This document shows positions 4,708 to 12,242 of a stretch of 13,938 nt of DNA, in pieces. The stretch's first letter is position 1. Every line of letters begins with the position of its first letter. A program made the translations under genes and the position numbers. The stretch is from Chloroflexota bacterium. GTDB taxonomy: Bacteria; Chloroflexota; Limnocylindria; QHBO01. Under the pieces are notes generated by a model. The model was not told where the DNA came from and made no database searches. It worked only from the letters and a program-made list of their open reading frames with translations. The DNA lies in assembly GCA_029865285.1 (NCBI GenBank), contig JAOUHE010000032.1:1-13938 (forward strand), in the 5' to 3' direction.

Positions 4708-7662
4708 CTACCCTCCCGGGGAAGCGCTTGGCGCCGGCGCCGGCGTGCCGGTCAGCTCGCCGAGCCGGTCAATCACCCGCGCCAGCTCGTCGATCCGCGC
4801 CTGATACGTGCCCAGATTGCCGGCGAGCAGCGCTGCCTGTGCCTGGTCGTACAGTTCGGACGCCCGCGCGACCAGCGCGGCGATGTCACCGGGCAGCTCA
4901 CCACCACCGTTGCCCGGGTCGATCGGGGGGATGACCGATTCGCCGAGCAGCTGGCGGATCCCCTCCTCGACCGTCTCGGCGAAGGCGAGCTTGTTCTGGC
5001 TGGCCAGGATCACGCGCTTGAACTCGGGGAACGAGGACTCTGTGGAGCGCAGGAAGATCGGCTCGACATACAGGATCGAGTCGCCCATCGGGAGGACCAG
5101 CAGGTCACCGCGCACCACGCTCGAGCCCGCGCGCGACCAGAGGGTGAACTGCGCGCTGATGGTCGAGTCCTGGTTGATGCGCGCCTGGATCTGCGCCGGT
5201 CCAAGAGTGGTCGAGTCGGACGGGAACCGGAAACTGATCCGCTCGCCGTAGTGCCCCGGGTCCATCCGCGCCGCCACCCAGCTGATCATGTTGGGCCGGG
5301 AGGCGGCGACCAGCGGCTGGATCAGGATGAACTCGGCATCCTCCTCGCCGGGGAGCTTCATGATCACGTAGTACGGCTCGACGATGCGCCCGGCGTCGTC
5401 CACCTCGGTCTGCTGTGACGGGAACGACCAGCGGTCCTCCTGGTTGTAGAAAGTCCCGGCGCCCGCCTCATCGGCCGAGACGTGGTAGAGGAGGTACGCC
5501 TCGTTCTGCGCGGTGAACAGATCCTCGGGGTAGCGCAGGTGGGCGCGGAGCGCCTCGGGCATCGCGTCGAGCGGCTCGAGCAGGCCCGGGAAGATCGCCG
5601 CGTAGGCATTCACGATCGGGTCGCTCGGGTCGGCGATGAAGAAGCGCACCGATCCGTCGTAGGCGTCGATCACCACCTTGACGCTGTTGCGAACGTAGTT
5701 GGCGCCCGGGAAGATGTCGGTCAGCGGCTGGGCATTCGGGTATCGGTCGCTGACGGTGTAGGCATCCCACATCCAGACCACGCGCCCGTCGGCGCTGACC
5801 AGGTATGGATCGCGGTCGTACGAGAGGAACGGGGCAATCTCGCCGACCCGCTCCTTGATCTGGCGGCGGAAGAGGATCTGCGAACTGTCGGTCAACTGGT
5901 TGCTGATCATCAGGTTGAGATCGCCGAAGCGGAGCGCGAAGAGGAAGCGGCTGAGCGGGTTGCCCACCGAGACCCCGGTGCTGCCGTTCCAGGTCGTCGT
6001 CTCGCCGCCCTCGTCGCCGAGGGGGTAGTCGAACTCATCGGTCCGGGTGGAGACGACCACGTACGAGGAGGCGGACTCGCCGAAGTAGAGCCGTGGCTCG
6101 GCCACGGGCAGCTCCGGCTCGCGATTGATGCCGCTTACCAGGTAGTCGGGCTGCCCCTCGGGCGTCACGCCGTTGACCGGCACGGCGGTGATCCCGTAGC
6201 CGTGGGTGAAGACCAGCCGCTCATTGGTCCACGTCTGGGCGTTTTGCGGGAGGTCACCGATCTCCCGGGCGCTCAGCATGATCTGCCGCGGCTCACCATC
6301 GACCGCGTAGCGATCGATGTCCACGTCGAGGAACTGGTAGTACTGGCGCAGGATCTGCTGCTGGCCGAAGGTGACCAGCAACGGCCGGTAGTCCCACAGA
6401 CGCATGTTGTCGAGCGTCGCCTGGTTCTCGTTGACCAGCGGTCGGGAGAGCGTCTGCTCGCCGGTGAACGGGCGGACGTCGATCGCGTCAAGGCCATAGG
6501 CCGCGCGGGTCGATTCGATGTGTCGCGCGATGTACTGCCTCTCGAGTGCGAGCTCGTTCGGCTCGACACTGAAGCGCTGCACGATCCCCGGGTAGACGCC
6601 GCCGACCAGCACCGAGATGCCGATCCAGGCGCCGGCCGCCAGCGTGATGGCCCACAGCGTCTTGAACCAGATGTTGGCCAGGAGGAGCGCCGCCGCCGCC
6701 AGCGCCGCGAAGGTCAGGATCACGAACGCCGGCAGCTGGGCGTGCATGTCGGTGTAGCTCGCGGCCTGCATCGTTCCGCCGATGCCACGCGTCGAGAACG
6801 GCAGCTCCGCGATGTCCAATTGGTAGCCGGCGGCGATCACCAGCAGTAGCAGCGCACCCAGCGTCGAAAGGTGCGCGCGCACCGGTGCCGTCAAACGCAA
6901 CTCCCAGCGCAGCGCGCCGGCGGCATACGTCCCGAGGCTGAGCAACAGGATCACGATAAGCGACGTAACGCCCCAGCCCTGGACGAAGCGCCAGAAGGGC
7001 AGATCGAAGATATAGAAGCCGATGTCGCGGCCAAGGTTCGGGTCCACCGTCCCGAACTCGCCGCCGTTGACGTAGAGCAGGGTCGTCTGCCAGTTCGAGG
7101 CCCAGGCTGCCCCCGACACGAGAGCCAGCAGGGCGACGGCGACCGCGATCCCGATGGTGATGGCGCGGCTCGCGTCGGGCAGCTCCAGGATGCTCAGCCG
7201 CCGGATCGGAACCCGGGGGGCGATACGCCTGGCGAGCCAGACGCTCAGCAGTGCCGGCACAACGAACGCCGCGGTCCCGAGTACGAACAGGATCACCTGC
7301 GCCCAGATGCGGGTCGTCAGAACGTTTGTCCGACCGAGCGCGGAGTACCACATCAGGTCGGTGATCAGCTCGACCAGTCCGCCGAGCACGCCGAAGAGGA
7401 TGAATGCGGCCAGCCCGATCCCGATCAGCAGACCCCAGCGGGGTTGCGACGGGCGGCCGTCGGGCCGGAGCACTCGGGGCCGGCCGGGACGAACCGGTGG
7501 CTCATCGCCATCTCCTGGCCCGCCGGGTGGCGCGCCGTTACCGCCGTCGTTGGTCGGCCGAGGGCCAGGGAATGGGCGTCCTTCGCGGCGTGCGTCCTGC
7601 TCGGCCTGGCGGCGTTGCAGATCCTCGAGGAGCTTGTCGAACCAGCTGGACATGTCACCCAT
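4708..7662 (-). CDS. UPF0182 family large membrane protein
   Basis: This gene encodes a 984-residue protein of the UPF0182 family (COG1615), of unknown function, found mainly in Actinobacteriota, Chloroflexota, Cyanobacteria and some Firmicutes. Layout seen: a Pro/Gly-rich, charged cytoplasmic N-terminus (1-75); seven likely helices (about 77-97, 118-142, 168-188, 230-250, 264-282, 310-330, 335-357); then a long extracytoplasmic domain opening with the family motif VQRFSVEPNEL (361-371) and TRAAYGLD (385-392); and near the C-terminus a helical segment (LYDQAQAALLAGNLGTYQ) before a Pro/Ser/Ala-rich tail. Length and order match complete members. Two starts are possible: ATG 7662, with no spaced ribosome binding site, or ATG 7653 three codons later, with AGGATGG properly placed; the second may be the real one. 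It sits 46 bases after guaA and 8 before purD. Confidence 0.93.
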   Translation of the reverse strand: MGDMSSWFDKLLEDLQRRQAEQDARREGRPFPGPRPTNDGGNGAPPGGPGDGDEPPVRPGRPRVLRPDGRPSQPRWGLLIGIGLAAFILFGVLGGLVELITDLMWYSALGRTNVLTTRIWAQVILFVLGTAAFVVPALLSVWLARRIAPRVPIRRLSILELPDASRAITIGIAVAVALLALVSGAAWASNWQTTLLYVNGGEFGTVDPNLGRDIGFYIFDLPFWRFVQGWGVTSLIVILLLSLGTYAAGALRWELRLTAPVRAHLSTLGALLLLVIAAGYQLDIAELPFSTRGIGGTMQAASYTDMHAQLPAFVILTFAALAAAALLLANIWFKTLWAITLAAGAWIGISVLVGGVYPGIVQRFSVEPNELALERQYIARHIESTRAAYGLDAIDVRPFTGEQTLSRPLVNENQATLDNMRLWDYRPLLVTFGQQQILRQYYQFLDVDIDRYAVDGEPRQIMLSAREIGDLPQNAQTWTNERLVFTHGYGITAVPVNGVTPEGQPDYLVSGINREPELPVAEPRLYFGESASSYVVVSTRTDEFDYPLGDEGGETTTWNGSTGVSVGNPLSRFLFALRFGDLNLMISNQLTDSSQILFRRQIKERVGEIAPFLSYDRDPYLVSADGRVVWMWDAYTVSDRYPNAQPLTDIFPGANYVRNSVKVVIDAYDGSVRFFIADPSDPIVNAYAAIFPGLLEPLDAMPEALRAHLRYPEDLFTAQNEAYLLYHVSADEAGAGTFYNQEDRWSFPSQQTEVDDAGRIVEPYYVIMKLPGEEDAEFILIQPLVAASRPNMISWVAARMDPGHYGERISFRFPSDSTTLGPAQIQARINQDSTISAQFTLWSRAGSSVVRGDLLVLPMGDSILYVEPIFLRSTESSFPEFKRVILASQNKLAFAETVEEGIRQLLGESVIPPIDPGNGGGELPGDIAALVARASELYDQAQAALLAGNLGTYQARIDELARVIDRLGELTGTPAPAPSASPGG

Positions 7663-7708
7663 CCTAGCGGGGATCGGACAGTTCAGCCGAACCCCACGTG
7701 GCGGCGCC

Positions 7709-9391
7709 TCACTCCCACTCGATGGTGGCCGGGGGCTTTGAGCTGATGTCGTATACGACCCGGTTGACGCCGGGCACCTCGTTGACGATGCGGCTGCTGA
7801 TCTTGGCCAGCAGCTCGTACGGGAGCCGCGCCCAGTCGGCGGTCATGCCGTCGTCGCTGGTCACCGCGCGGATTGCCACCACGTTCGCGTAGGTCCGGCC
7901 GTCGCCCATCACGCCCACGCTCCGAACAGGCGTGAGGATCGCGAAGGACTGCCACAGGGACCGATACATCCCGGCCGACTTGATCTCGTCAATCACGATC
8001 CAGTCCGCCTCGCGCAGCGTGTCGAGCCGCTCGGCGGTCACCTCTCCCAGGATCCGAATGGCGAGTCCCGGCCCCGGGAACGGCTGGCGCAGGACGATCG
8101 CGTCCGGCAGGCCGAGCTCGGTCCCGACCCGGCGCACCTCGTCCTTGAACAGGTATCGCAGCGGCTCGATCAGGCTGAACCGCAGATCGGCGGGCAGCCC
8201 ACCCACGTTGTGGTGCGTCTTGATCTTGGCCGCGGCCTTCGAATCTGACGTCTTCGATTCGATCACATCCGGGTAGAGGGTCCCTTGCGTCAGGAAGTCG
8301 ATCTGACCGAGGCCGGCGGCCTCTTCCTCGAAGACGCGGATGAATTCATCGCCGATGATGCGCCGCTTCTCCTCCGGGTCCTCGACGCCCGCCAGGCGTG
8401 CGAGGAATCGGTCCCGGGCGTCAACCATCACCAGGCGCATCCCCAGGGTCTCGGCGAAGGTCGCACGCAGCAGCTCCGACTCGCGCTTGCGCATCAGCCC
8501 GTGATCAACGTAGATGCAGGTCAGCTGGTCGCCGATCGCCCGATGCACCAGCCGCGCCGCGACGGCCGAGTCGACCCCGCCGGAGAGGGCACAGATGACC
8601 CTTCCGTCCCCGACCCGGGAGCGGATGTCGGCGATTGCGGTCTCCACGAAGTTGGCCGGAGTCCAGGTCGGGCTGACGCCGGCGATCTCGACCAGGAAGT
8701 TGCGCAGCAGGTCTCGGCCGCCCGGGGTGTGGACGACTTCGGGGTGGAACTGGATCCCGTACAGCTTGCGCGACGGGTCGGCGAGACCTGCGTAGGCAGT
8801 CGATTCGCTCTGCGCGGTGGCCGCGAAGCCGATAGGCGGCCGGACGATGGCATCCCCGTGGCTCATCCAGACCGGCTGCTGGCGGTCCATCCCGAGAAAT
8901 AGGCCATCAGCGGATGTGATGTCGATGGATGCCGGCCCGTACTCGCGCTTTGCGCTCGGCACCACTTCGCCGCCGAGCTGGTGGGCCATCAATTGGATCC
9001 CGTAGCAGATCCCCAGCACCGGGATACCCCCCGCCCAGATGGCGGGGTCGGCGAGCGGCGCACCCTCGTCGTAGACCGATGCCGGTCCCCCCGACAGGAT
9101 GATCGCCTTCGGCCGGCGCCGCTGGATCTCCGCCCACGGCGTGTCGTGGGGAAGCAGCTCTGAGTAGATGTTCAGCTCGCGCACGCGGCGGGCGATCAGC
9201 TGCGCAAACTGGGATCCGAAGTCGAGGATGATGACCGTGTCGGGCTCGACGGGGCCCGCATCCGCACGGTCGGGGGGCGGGGCATGCAGCGCCTGTTCGA
9301 GGTATGCCTCGACCTCGGCGTCGTCGGGGGCGAGCACTCGGTGACCGGCGTTGGCCGCCTCACCGTGAACCGTGCGTCCGCGCTGCGCCAT
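7709..9391 (-). CDS. guaA: GMP synthase (glutamine-hydrolysing) GuaA
   Basis: GuaA aminates XMP to GMP, using ATP and ammonia taken from glutamine, the last step of the GMP branch. Numbering from ATG 9391 (560 residues): a class I glutamine amidotransferase domain with DFGSQFAQL (from 57), oxyanion/nucleophile GICYG with Cys129, and FHPE with His216; then an ATP-pyrophosphatase P-loop SGGVDS (270-275), YVDHGLMRK, and the dimerisation domain ending in YDISSKPPATIEWE, the canonical C-terminus. E. coli GuaA has 525 residues and begins almost at DFGSQ, so this protein carries about 50 extra N-terminal residues, polar and Ala/Pro/Asp-rich. The frame is also open to a TTG at 9439 (576 residues), but no ribosome binding site precedes it. 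The extra residues may be translated or the true start may be an internal GTG. Confidence 0.96.
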   Translation of the reverse strand: MAQRGRTVHGEAANAGHRVLAPDDAEVEAYLEQALHAPPPDRADAGPVEPDTVIILDFGSQFAQLIARRVRELNIYSELLPHDTPWAEIQRRRPKAIILSGGPASVYDEGAPLADPAIWAGGIPVLGICYGIQLMAHQLGGEVVPSAKREYGPASIDITSADGLFLGMDRQQPVWMSHGDAIVRPPIGFAATAQSESTAYAGLADPSRKLYGIQFHPEVVHTPGGRDLLRNFLVEIAGVSPTWTPANFVETAIADIRSRVGDGRVICALSGGVDSAVAARLVHRAIGDQLTCIYVDHGLMRKRESELLRATFAETLGMRLVMVDARDRFLARLAGVEDPEEKRRIIGDEFIRVFEEEAAGLGQIDFLTQGTLYPDVIESKTSDSKAAAKIKTHHNVGGLPADLRFSLIEPLRYLFKDEVRRVGTELGLPDAIVLRQPFPGPGLAIRILGEVTAERLDTLREADWIVIDEIKSAGMYRSLWQSFAILTPVRSVGVMGDGRTYANVVAIRAVTSDDGMTADWARLPYELLAKISSRIVNEVPGVNRVVYDISSKPPATIEWE

Positions 9392-9469
9392 AGCCGGACG
9401 CGCCTCGAGATCCGTGGGGTCTGGCGGCGTTTCAGTCAATGGGTACCGATGCTGCGTGCCCGTAGGTCA

Positions 9470-9856
9470 TCAACCGTACTCGACATCGGTGACCGGGGGA
9501 CCGTCCCACGCGGTGCCGCCTTCGCCGGTGACCGATACATGGGTCATGAACGCGTCGGGGTCTGCGCCATGCCAATGACGCTCGCCGGACGGGACGAACA
9601 GGGCGTCGCCGGCGCGCAGGGTGGTGAGTTCGCCGCGCTCAACCTGCGTCCGACCGCGGCCCTCGATGACGATGAGGGTCTGGCCATCGGGATGTGAGTG
9701 CCAATGGGTCCTGGCACCCGGCTCGAACCTGACATCGTGCGAGTTCATGCCGCCGGGCGCATCGGCTTCAAAGTTCGCCGAGATCCAGACCCGTCCGGTG
9801 AAATGCTCCTCGCCCGCCGGGGTTGCCACGTGGTCGGCGCCGCGATGGACCTTCAT
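9470..9856 (-). CDS. Small single-domain cupin, similar to hydroxynitrile-lyase-type cupins
   Basis: This is a 128-residue cytoplasmic beta-barrel protein with both cupin motifs. Motif 1 is FEPGARTHWHSHPDGQ (44-59) followed by LIVIEGRGRTQ; motif 2 is AGDALFVPSGERHWHG (82-97). Probable metal ligands are His53, His55, Gln59 and His94, with His106 (MTHVSV) nearby. Gln replaces the more common Glu. From memory, this set and its numbering match the manganese site of Granulicella tundricola hydroxynitrile lyase, and the surrounding FEPGART, GQTLIV and GEKHWHG-like segments also match. Proteins of this group are often annotated as (R)-mandelonitrile lyase or carboxymuconolactone-decarboxylase-associated cupins, and most have no known substrate. 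The gene starts at ATG 9856, only 4 bases after the guaB3 stop, so it is co-transcribed with purine genes. I do not claim a reaction. Confidence 0.9.
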   Translation of the reverse strand: MKVHRGADHVATPAGEEHFTGRVWISANFEADAPGGMNSHDVRFEPGARTHWHSHPDGQTLIVIEGRGRTQVERGELTTLRAGDALFVPSGERHWHGADPDAFMTHVSVTGEGGTAWDGPPVTDVEYG

Positions 9857-9860
9857 CTGC

Positions 9861-11027
9861 CTACTCGTTGCCGGCCAGCTGCCACGACTTGCCCTCGGTG
9901 GCGATCGACGGGGCGATCACCATCTCGACCGAATGCATCTCGCGGATCGTCCGGGCGCCGAGCGCGGCCATCGACTGACGCAGCGCGCCGACCAGGTTCT
10001 GGGTGCCATGCGTGGTGTGGGCGGGGCCGAAGAGGATCTGCTCCAGCGGGAGCCGCTCGCCGATCTTGATCCGGGTGCCGCGTGGCAGCGTCGGCGACGG
10101 CGCCGCCATCCCCCAGTTGTAGCCACGCCCGGGAGCCTCAAGCGCACCGGCGAATGGCGAACCGAGCATGACCGCGTCGGCACCGCTGGCGATCGCCTTG
10201 GCGATGTCGCCTCCGGTCTTCATGCCGCCGTCGGTGATGACCGGCACGTACCGGCCAGTGTCCCGCGCAAACCGGTCTCTGGCCGCTGCGACCTCGAGCG
10301 TGGCGCTGACCTGTGGCACGCCGATCCCCAGCACTTCCCGTGTCGTGCATGCTGCGCCCGGGCCGACGCCAACGAGGACAGCCGCGGCGCCCTGCTGCAT
10401 CAGCTGATATGCGGCTTCGCCACTCACCGTGTTGCCGACCAGGACCGGCATCTGGAGCGCCCCGGTCAGATCGGCAAGCGAGAGGACGCGACCCGAGGTC
10501 GAGATGTGGCGCGCGCTCGAGACCTGCGACTGCACCAGCAGGAGGTCGGCGCCGGCTTCCGCCGCAATCTCCGCGTGCTCCCACGCCGACGCGGGCGTGG
10601 TGGACACCGCGGCGATCCCGCCCTGGGCTTTGACCCGCGCGATCAGGGATCTGATCAGGTCGGTGCGCACGGGTGCCGCATACGCTTCGGCCAGGACCGA
10701 CGCTGCCTCCGCGCCGGACGCCGCGGCGGCGACCCGTTCGATGATCGCGGAGGCGTCGTCGTAGCGGGTGTAGAGCCCCTCGAGATTGATAAATGCCAGA
10801 CCGCCATGGCGACTCATGCGGACGGCAAAGTCCGGATCGGCGACGGCATCCATCGCGGCGGCAATGAACGGGATCTCCAGCCGTTGTCCGGCGATCTGGG
10901 TGGCAAGCTCCACCTCGGCCGGATCGATCGTCACTGCACCGGGGACCAGCGCCACCTCCTCGAAACCGTAGGCGCGGCGCAGGCGCGTCGAAACGGCCTC
11001 GGGGAGCAGGGTGGATGGGTCGATCAA
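9861..11027 (-). CDS. guaB3: GuaB3 family IMP dehydrogenase-related protein
   Basis: This is a 388-residue TIM-barrel protein of the IMPDH/GMP-reductase superfamily. IMPDH oxidises IMP to XMP with NAD+, the first committed step to GMP. Seen: IPFIAAAMDAVADP (52-65), VGNTVSGEAA (197-206), the active-site loop GVGPGAACTTREVLGIG (220-236) with probable catalytic Cys227, ITDGGMKTGGDIAKA (264-278) and MLGSPFAG (287-294). There is no pair of CBS domains between strands; canonical GuaB is about 490 residues with them. Length and loop sequence match the GuaB3 subfamily of actinobacteria and cyanobacteria. The start is TTG 11027, favoured because GGAGG (11038-11034) lies 6 bases upstream and residues directly after it fit the family. 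guaA is two genes downstream, which supports an IMP-to-GMP role here. It is the first gene of the operon. Confidence 0.94.
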   Translation of the reverse strand: MIDPSTLLPEAVSTRLRRAYGFEEVALVPGAVTIDPAEVELATQIAGQRLEIPFIAAAMDAVADPDFAVRMSRHGGLAFINLEGLYTRYDDASAIIERVAAAASGAEAASVLAEAYAAPVRTDLIRSLIARVKAQGGIAAVSTTPASAWEHAEIAAEAGADLLLVQSQVSSARHISTSGRVLSLADLTGALQMPVLVGNTVSGEAAYQLMQQGAAAVLVGVGPGAACTTREVLGIGVPQVSATLEVAAARDRFARDTGRYVPVITDGGMKTGGDIAKAIASGADAVMLGSPFAGALEAPGRGYNWGMAAPSPTLPRGTRIKIGERLPLEQILFGPAHTTHGTQNLVGALRQSMAALGARTIREMHSVEMVIAPSIATEGKSWQLAGNE

Positions 11028-11033
11028 CGAGCG

Positions 11034-11038
11034 CCTCC
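11034..11038 (-). promoter_or_regulatory. Ribosome binding site that fixes the TTG start of guaB3
   Basis: GGAGG on the minus strand lies 6 bases before TTG 11027. No ATG or GTG in frame nearby has a comparable site, so this sequence decides the start of guaB3. Confidence 0.7.
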
Positions 11039-11053
11039 GCTGACGGTTCGCGA

Positions 11054-11059
11054 AGTATA
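11054..11059 (-). promoter_or_regulatory. Candidate -10 box for the guaB3 operon
   Basis: TATACT on the minus strand matches the TATAAT consensus at five of six positions in an otherwise GC-rich divergent intergenic region. A start about 7 bases downstream would leave a leader of roughly 20 bases containing the GGAGG site. I find no recognisable -35 hexamer (the region 16-18 bases upstream is GC-rich), so this is only a candidate. Confidence 0.4.
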
Positions 11060-11104
11060 CGGACTATGCGGACCCTGCCCGCCACCGTTGCGGCAGATCG
11101 TGGG

Positions 11105-11129
11105 GTCGTACCGCAGTCGTACCGCAGTC
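11105..11129 (+). repeat. Tandem 11-base repeat in the guaB3/hydrolase divergent region
   Basis: GTCGTACCGCA occurs twice without a gap (11105-11115 and 11116-11126) and is followed by GTC, the first three bases of a third copy. The unit is about one helical turn. It lies 22-46 bases upstream of the hydrolase ATG and beyond the candidate guaB3 promoter, so it could be an operator for either gene or simply a replication-slippage duplication. Confidence 0.6.
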
Positions 11130-11150
11130 CGGGTCTGGAACCATGCGCCC

Positions 11151-12164
11151 ATGACCGGCCGCCGCGTGGTACGGATCTCCATCGGCCTCCTGCTGATCGT
11201 GGCGATCGCCTACTTCGGCTACATGGGCTGGCAGGGCTCGGAGGAACTCGTCCACCCGCCGAACCCCAAGAAGGCCTGCCGGACCCCGGCCAATCTCGGG
11301 TGGGCGTACGAGGCGATCAACTACGACCGCGCCAGCGACGACGAACTGCTCGCGCACGAGGATGACCTGGCCCACTGCTCGGCTCCCGGCGAGACGGCCG
11401 GCAGCGAGGTGGTCGCCAGCGACGGGGTCCGCATCGCGGGATGGTGGATCCCGGCCGCCGCCGAGATCGGTCCCGACGGTCCAACGGTGGTGATGGTCCA
11501 CGGATACGGCGACAACAAGAGCGGCATGCTCGAATACGCCATGTTCCTGCATGACCGATACAACCTGGTCCTGTTTGACCTTCGCAACAGCGGCCAGTCG
11601 ACCGGCACGCTCACGACCCAGGGAAGCCAGGAGCAGCGCGACCTGGTCGCGATCCTCGACTGGATCGTCAGCGTCAAGCATCCGGCGCAACTCATCGTGT
11701 TCGGGCAATCGATGGGTGGCCACACCGCGGTGAACGTGGTTGCTGAGGATCCGCGAGTCGAGGCCCTCATCCTCGACTCGACGCACGACCGATTGCGCAC
11801 CGCTATGGTCGCGCGGATCGGTAACGCGGGGTACCCGTTCGGCGAGGTCGGCTACCTGGCCATCGCCCTCGGCTCGTGGATTCGCTCCGGCGAGAACGTG
11901 CTTGCCTCTGACCCGATCGACGCCCTCGTCAGGCTCGGGTCGCGCCCGGTCCTCCTGCTGCAGGGCGGCTCGGACCATGACGTGCCGCCGGCCAGCGCCG
12001 ACCGGATGGCCGCCGCGGCACAGGCCGCGGCGGTGGAACTGGAACTGCGGGTCTGCCCGGGTGCCGATCACGGACTGCTCGATGAGACCTGTCCGGACGA
12101 CTACGGGCGCTGGCTCGACGACTTCCTGGAGCGGGTTCTCGCGAGTGGACCCCCAACCGGCTGA
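11151..12164 (+). CDS. Membrane-anchored alpha/beta hydrolase
   Basis: This gene encodes a 337-residue serine hydrolase. A basic N-terminus (TGRRVVR) leads into one hydrophobic helix (about 8-27) without an evident cleavage site, so the catalytic domain is probably tethered outside the membrane. The domain shows VMVHGYGDNKSG (114-125) with the oxyanion-loop HGYG, DLRNSGQS (143-150), the nucleophile elbow FGQSMGG with Ser187, the acid GGSDHD (Asp275 or Asp277) in LLLQGGSDHDVPP, and His307 in GADHG. Cys43, Cys76, Cys302 and Cys314 could form disulphides. The pattern matches lysophospholipase/esterase-like alpha/beta hydrolases; the substrate is unknown. ATG 11151 has only a weak purine-rich sequence upstream (GGAA near 11137), but the hydrophobic anchor begins just after it. 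The gene diverges from guaB3 and converges on purA; I see no functional link to purines. Confidence 0.93.
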   Translation: MTGRRVVRISIGLLLIVAIAYFGYMGWQGSEELVHPPNPKKACRTPANLGWAYEAINYDRASDDELLAHEDDLAHCSAPGETAGSEVVASDGVRIAGWWIPAAAEIGPDGPTVVMVHGYGDNKSGMLEYAMFLHDRYNLVLFDLRNSGQSTGTLTTQGSQEQRDLVAILDWIVSVKHPAQLIVFGQSMGGHTAVNVVAEDPRVEALILDSTHDRLRTAMVARIGNAGYPFGEVGYLAIALGSWIRSGENVLASDPIDALVRLGSRPVLLLQGGSDHDVPPASADRMAAAAQAAAVELELRVCPGADHGLLDETCPDDYGRWLDDFLERVLASGPPTG

Positions 12165-12172
12165 TCGCCGCC

Positions 12173-12206
12173 CGGACCGCTACGGGGTGCGCCACTCCAC
12201 CGTCCG
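12173..12206. terminator. Possible hairpin between convergent hydrolase and purA genes
   Basis: In the 78-base gap between the two stop codons, GGGGTG (12184-12189) can pair with CACTCC (12193-12198) across a 3-base loop, with one G-T pair. CGGAC (12173-12177) can pair with GTCCG (12202-12206) outside it. There is no T-tract on either side. Position between convergent genes favours a bidirectional terminator, but the structure is imperfect. Confidence 0.3.
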
Positions 12207-12242
12207 GACGCATCACGACGCGAGGGCGGTTGCTCCGCGCGC

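Noticed and set aside
9621..12164. An 847-codon plus-strand open frame running through the cupin and guaB3 into the hydrolase
   Set aside because: Only its last 337 codons are the real hydrolase. The rest is antisense to cupin and guaB3, reads as Arg/Gly/His-rich shadow sequence, and has no recognisable domain; a GC-rich genome keeps such frames open by chance.
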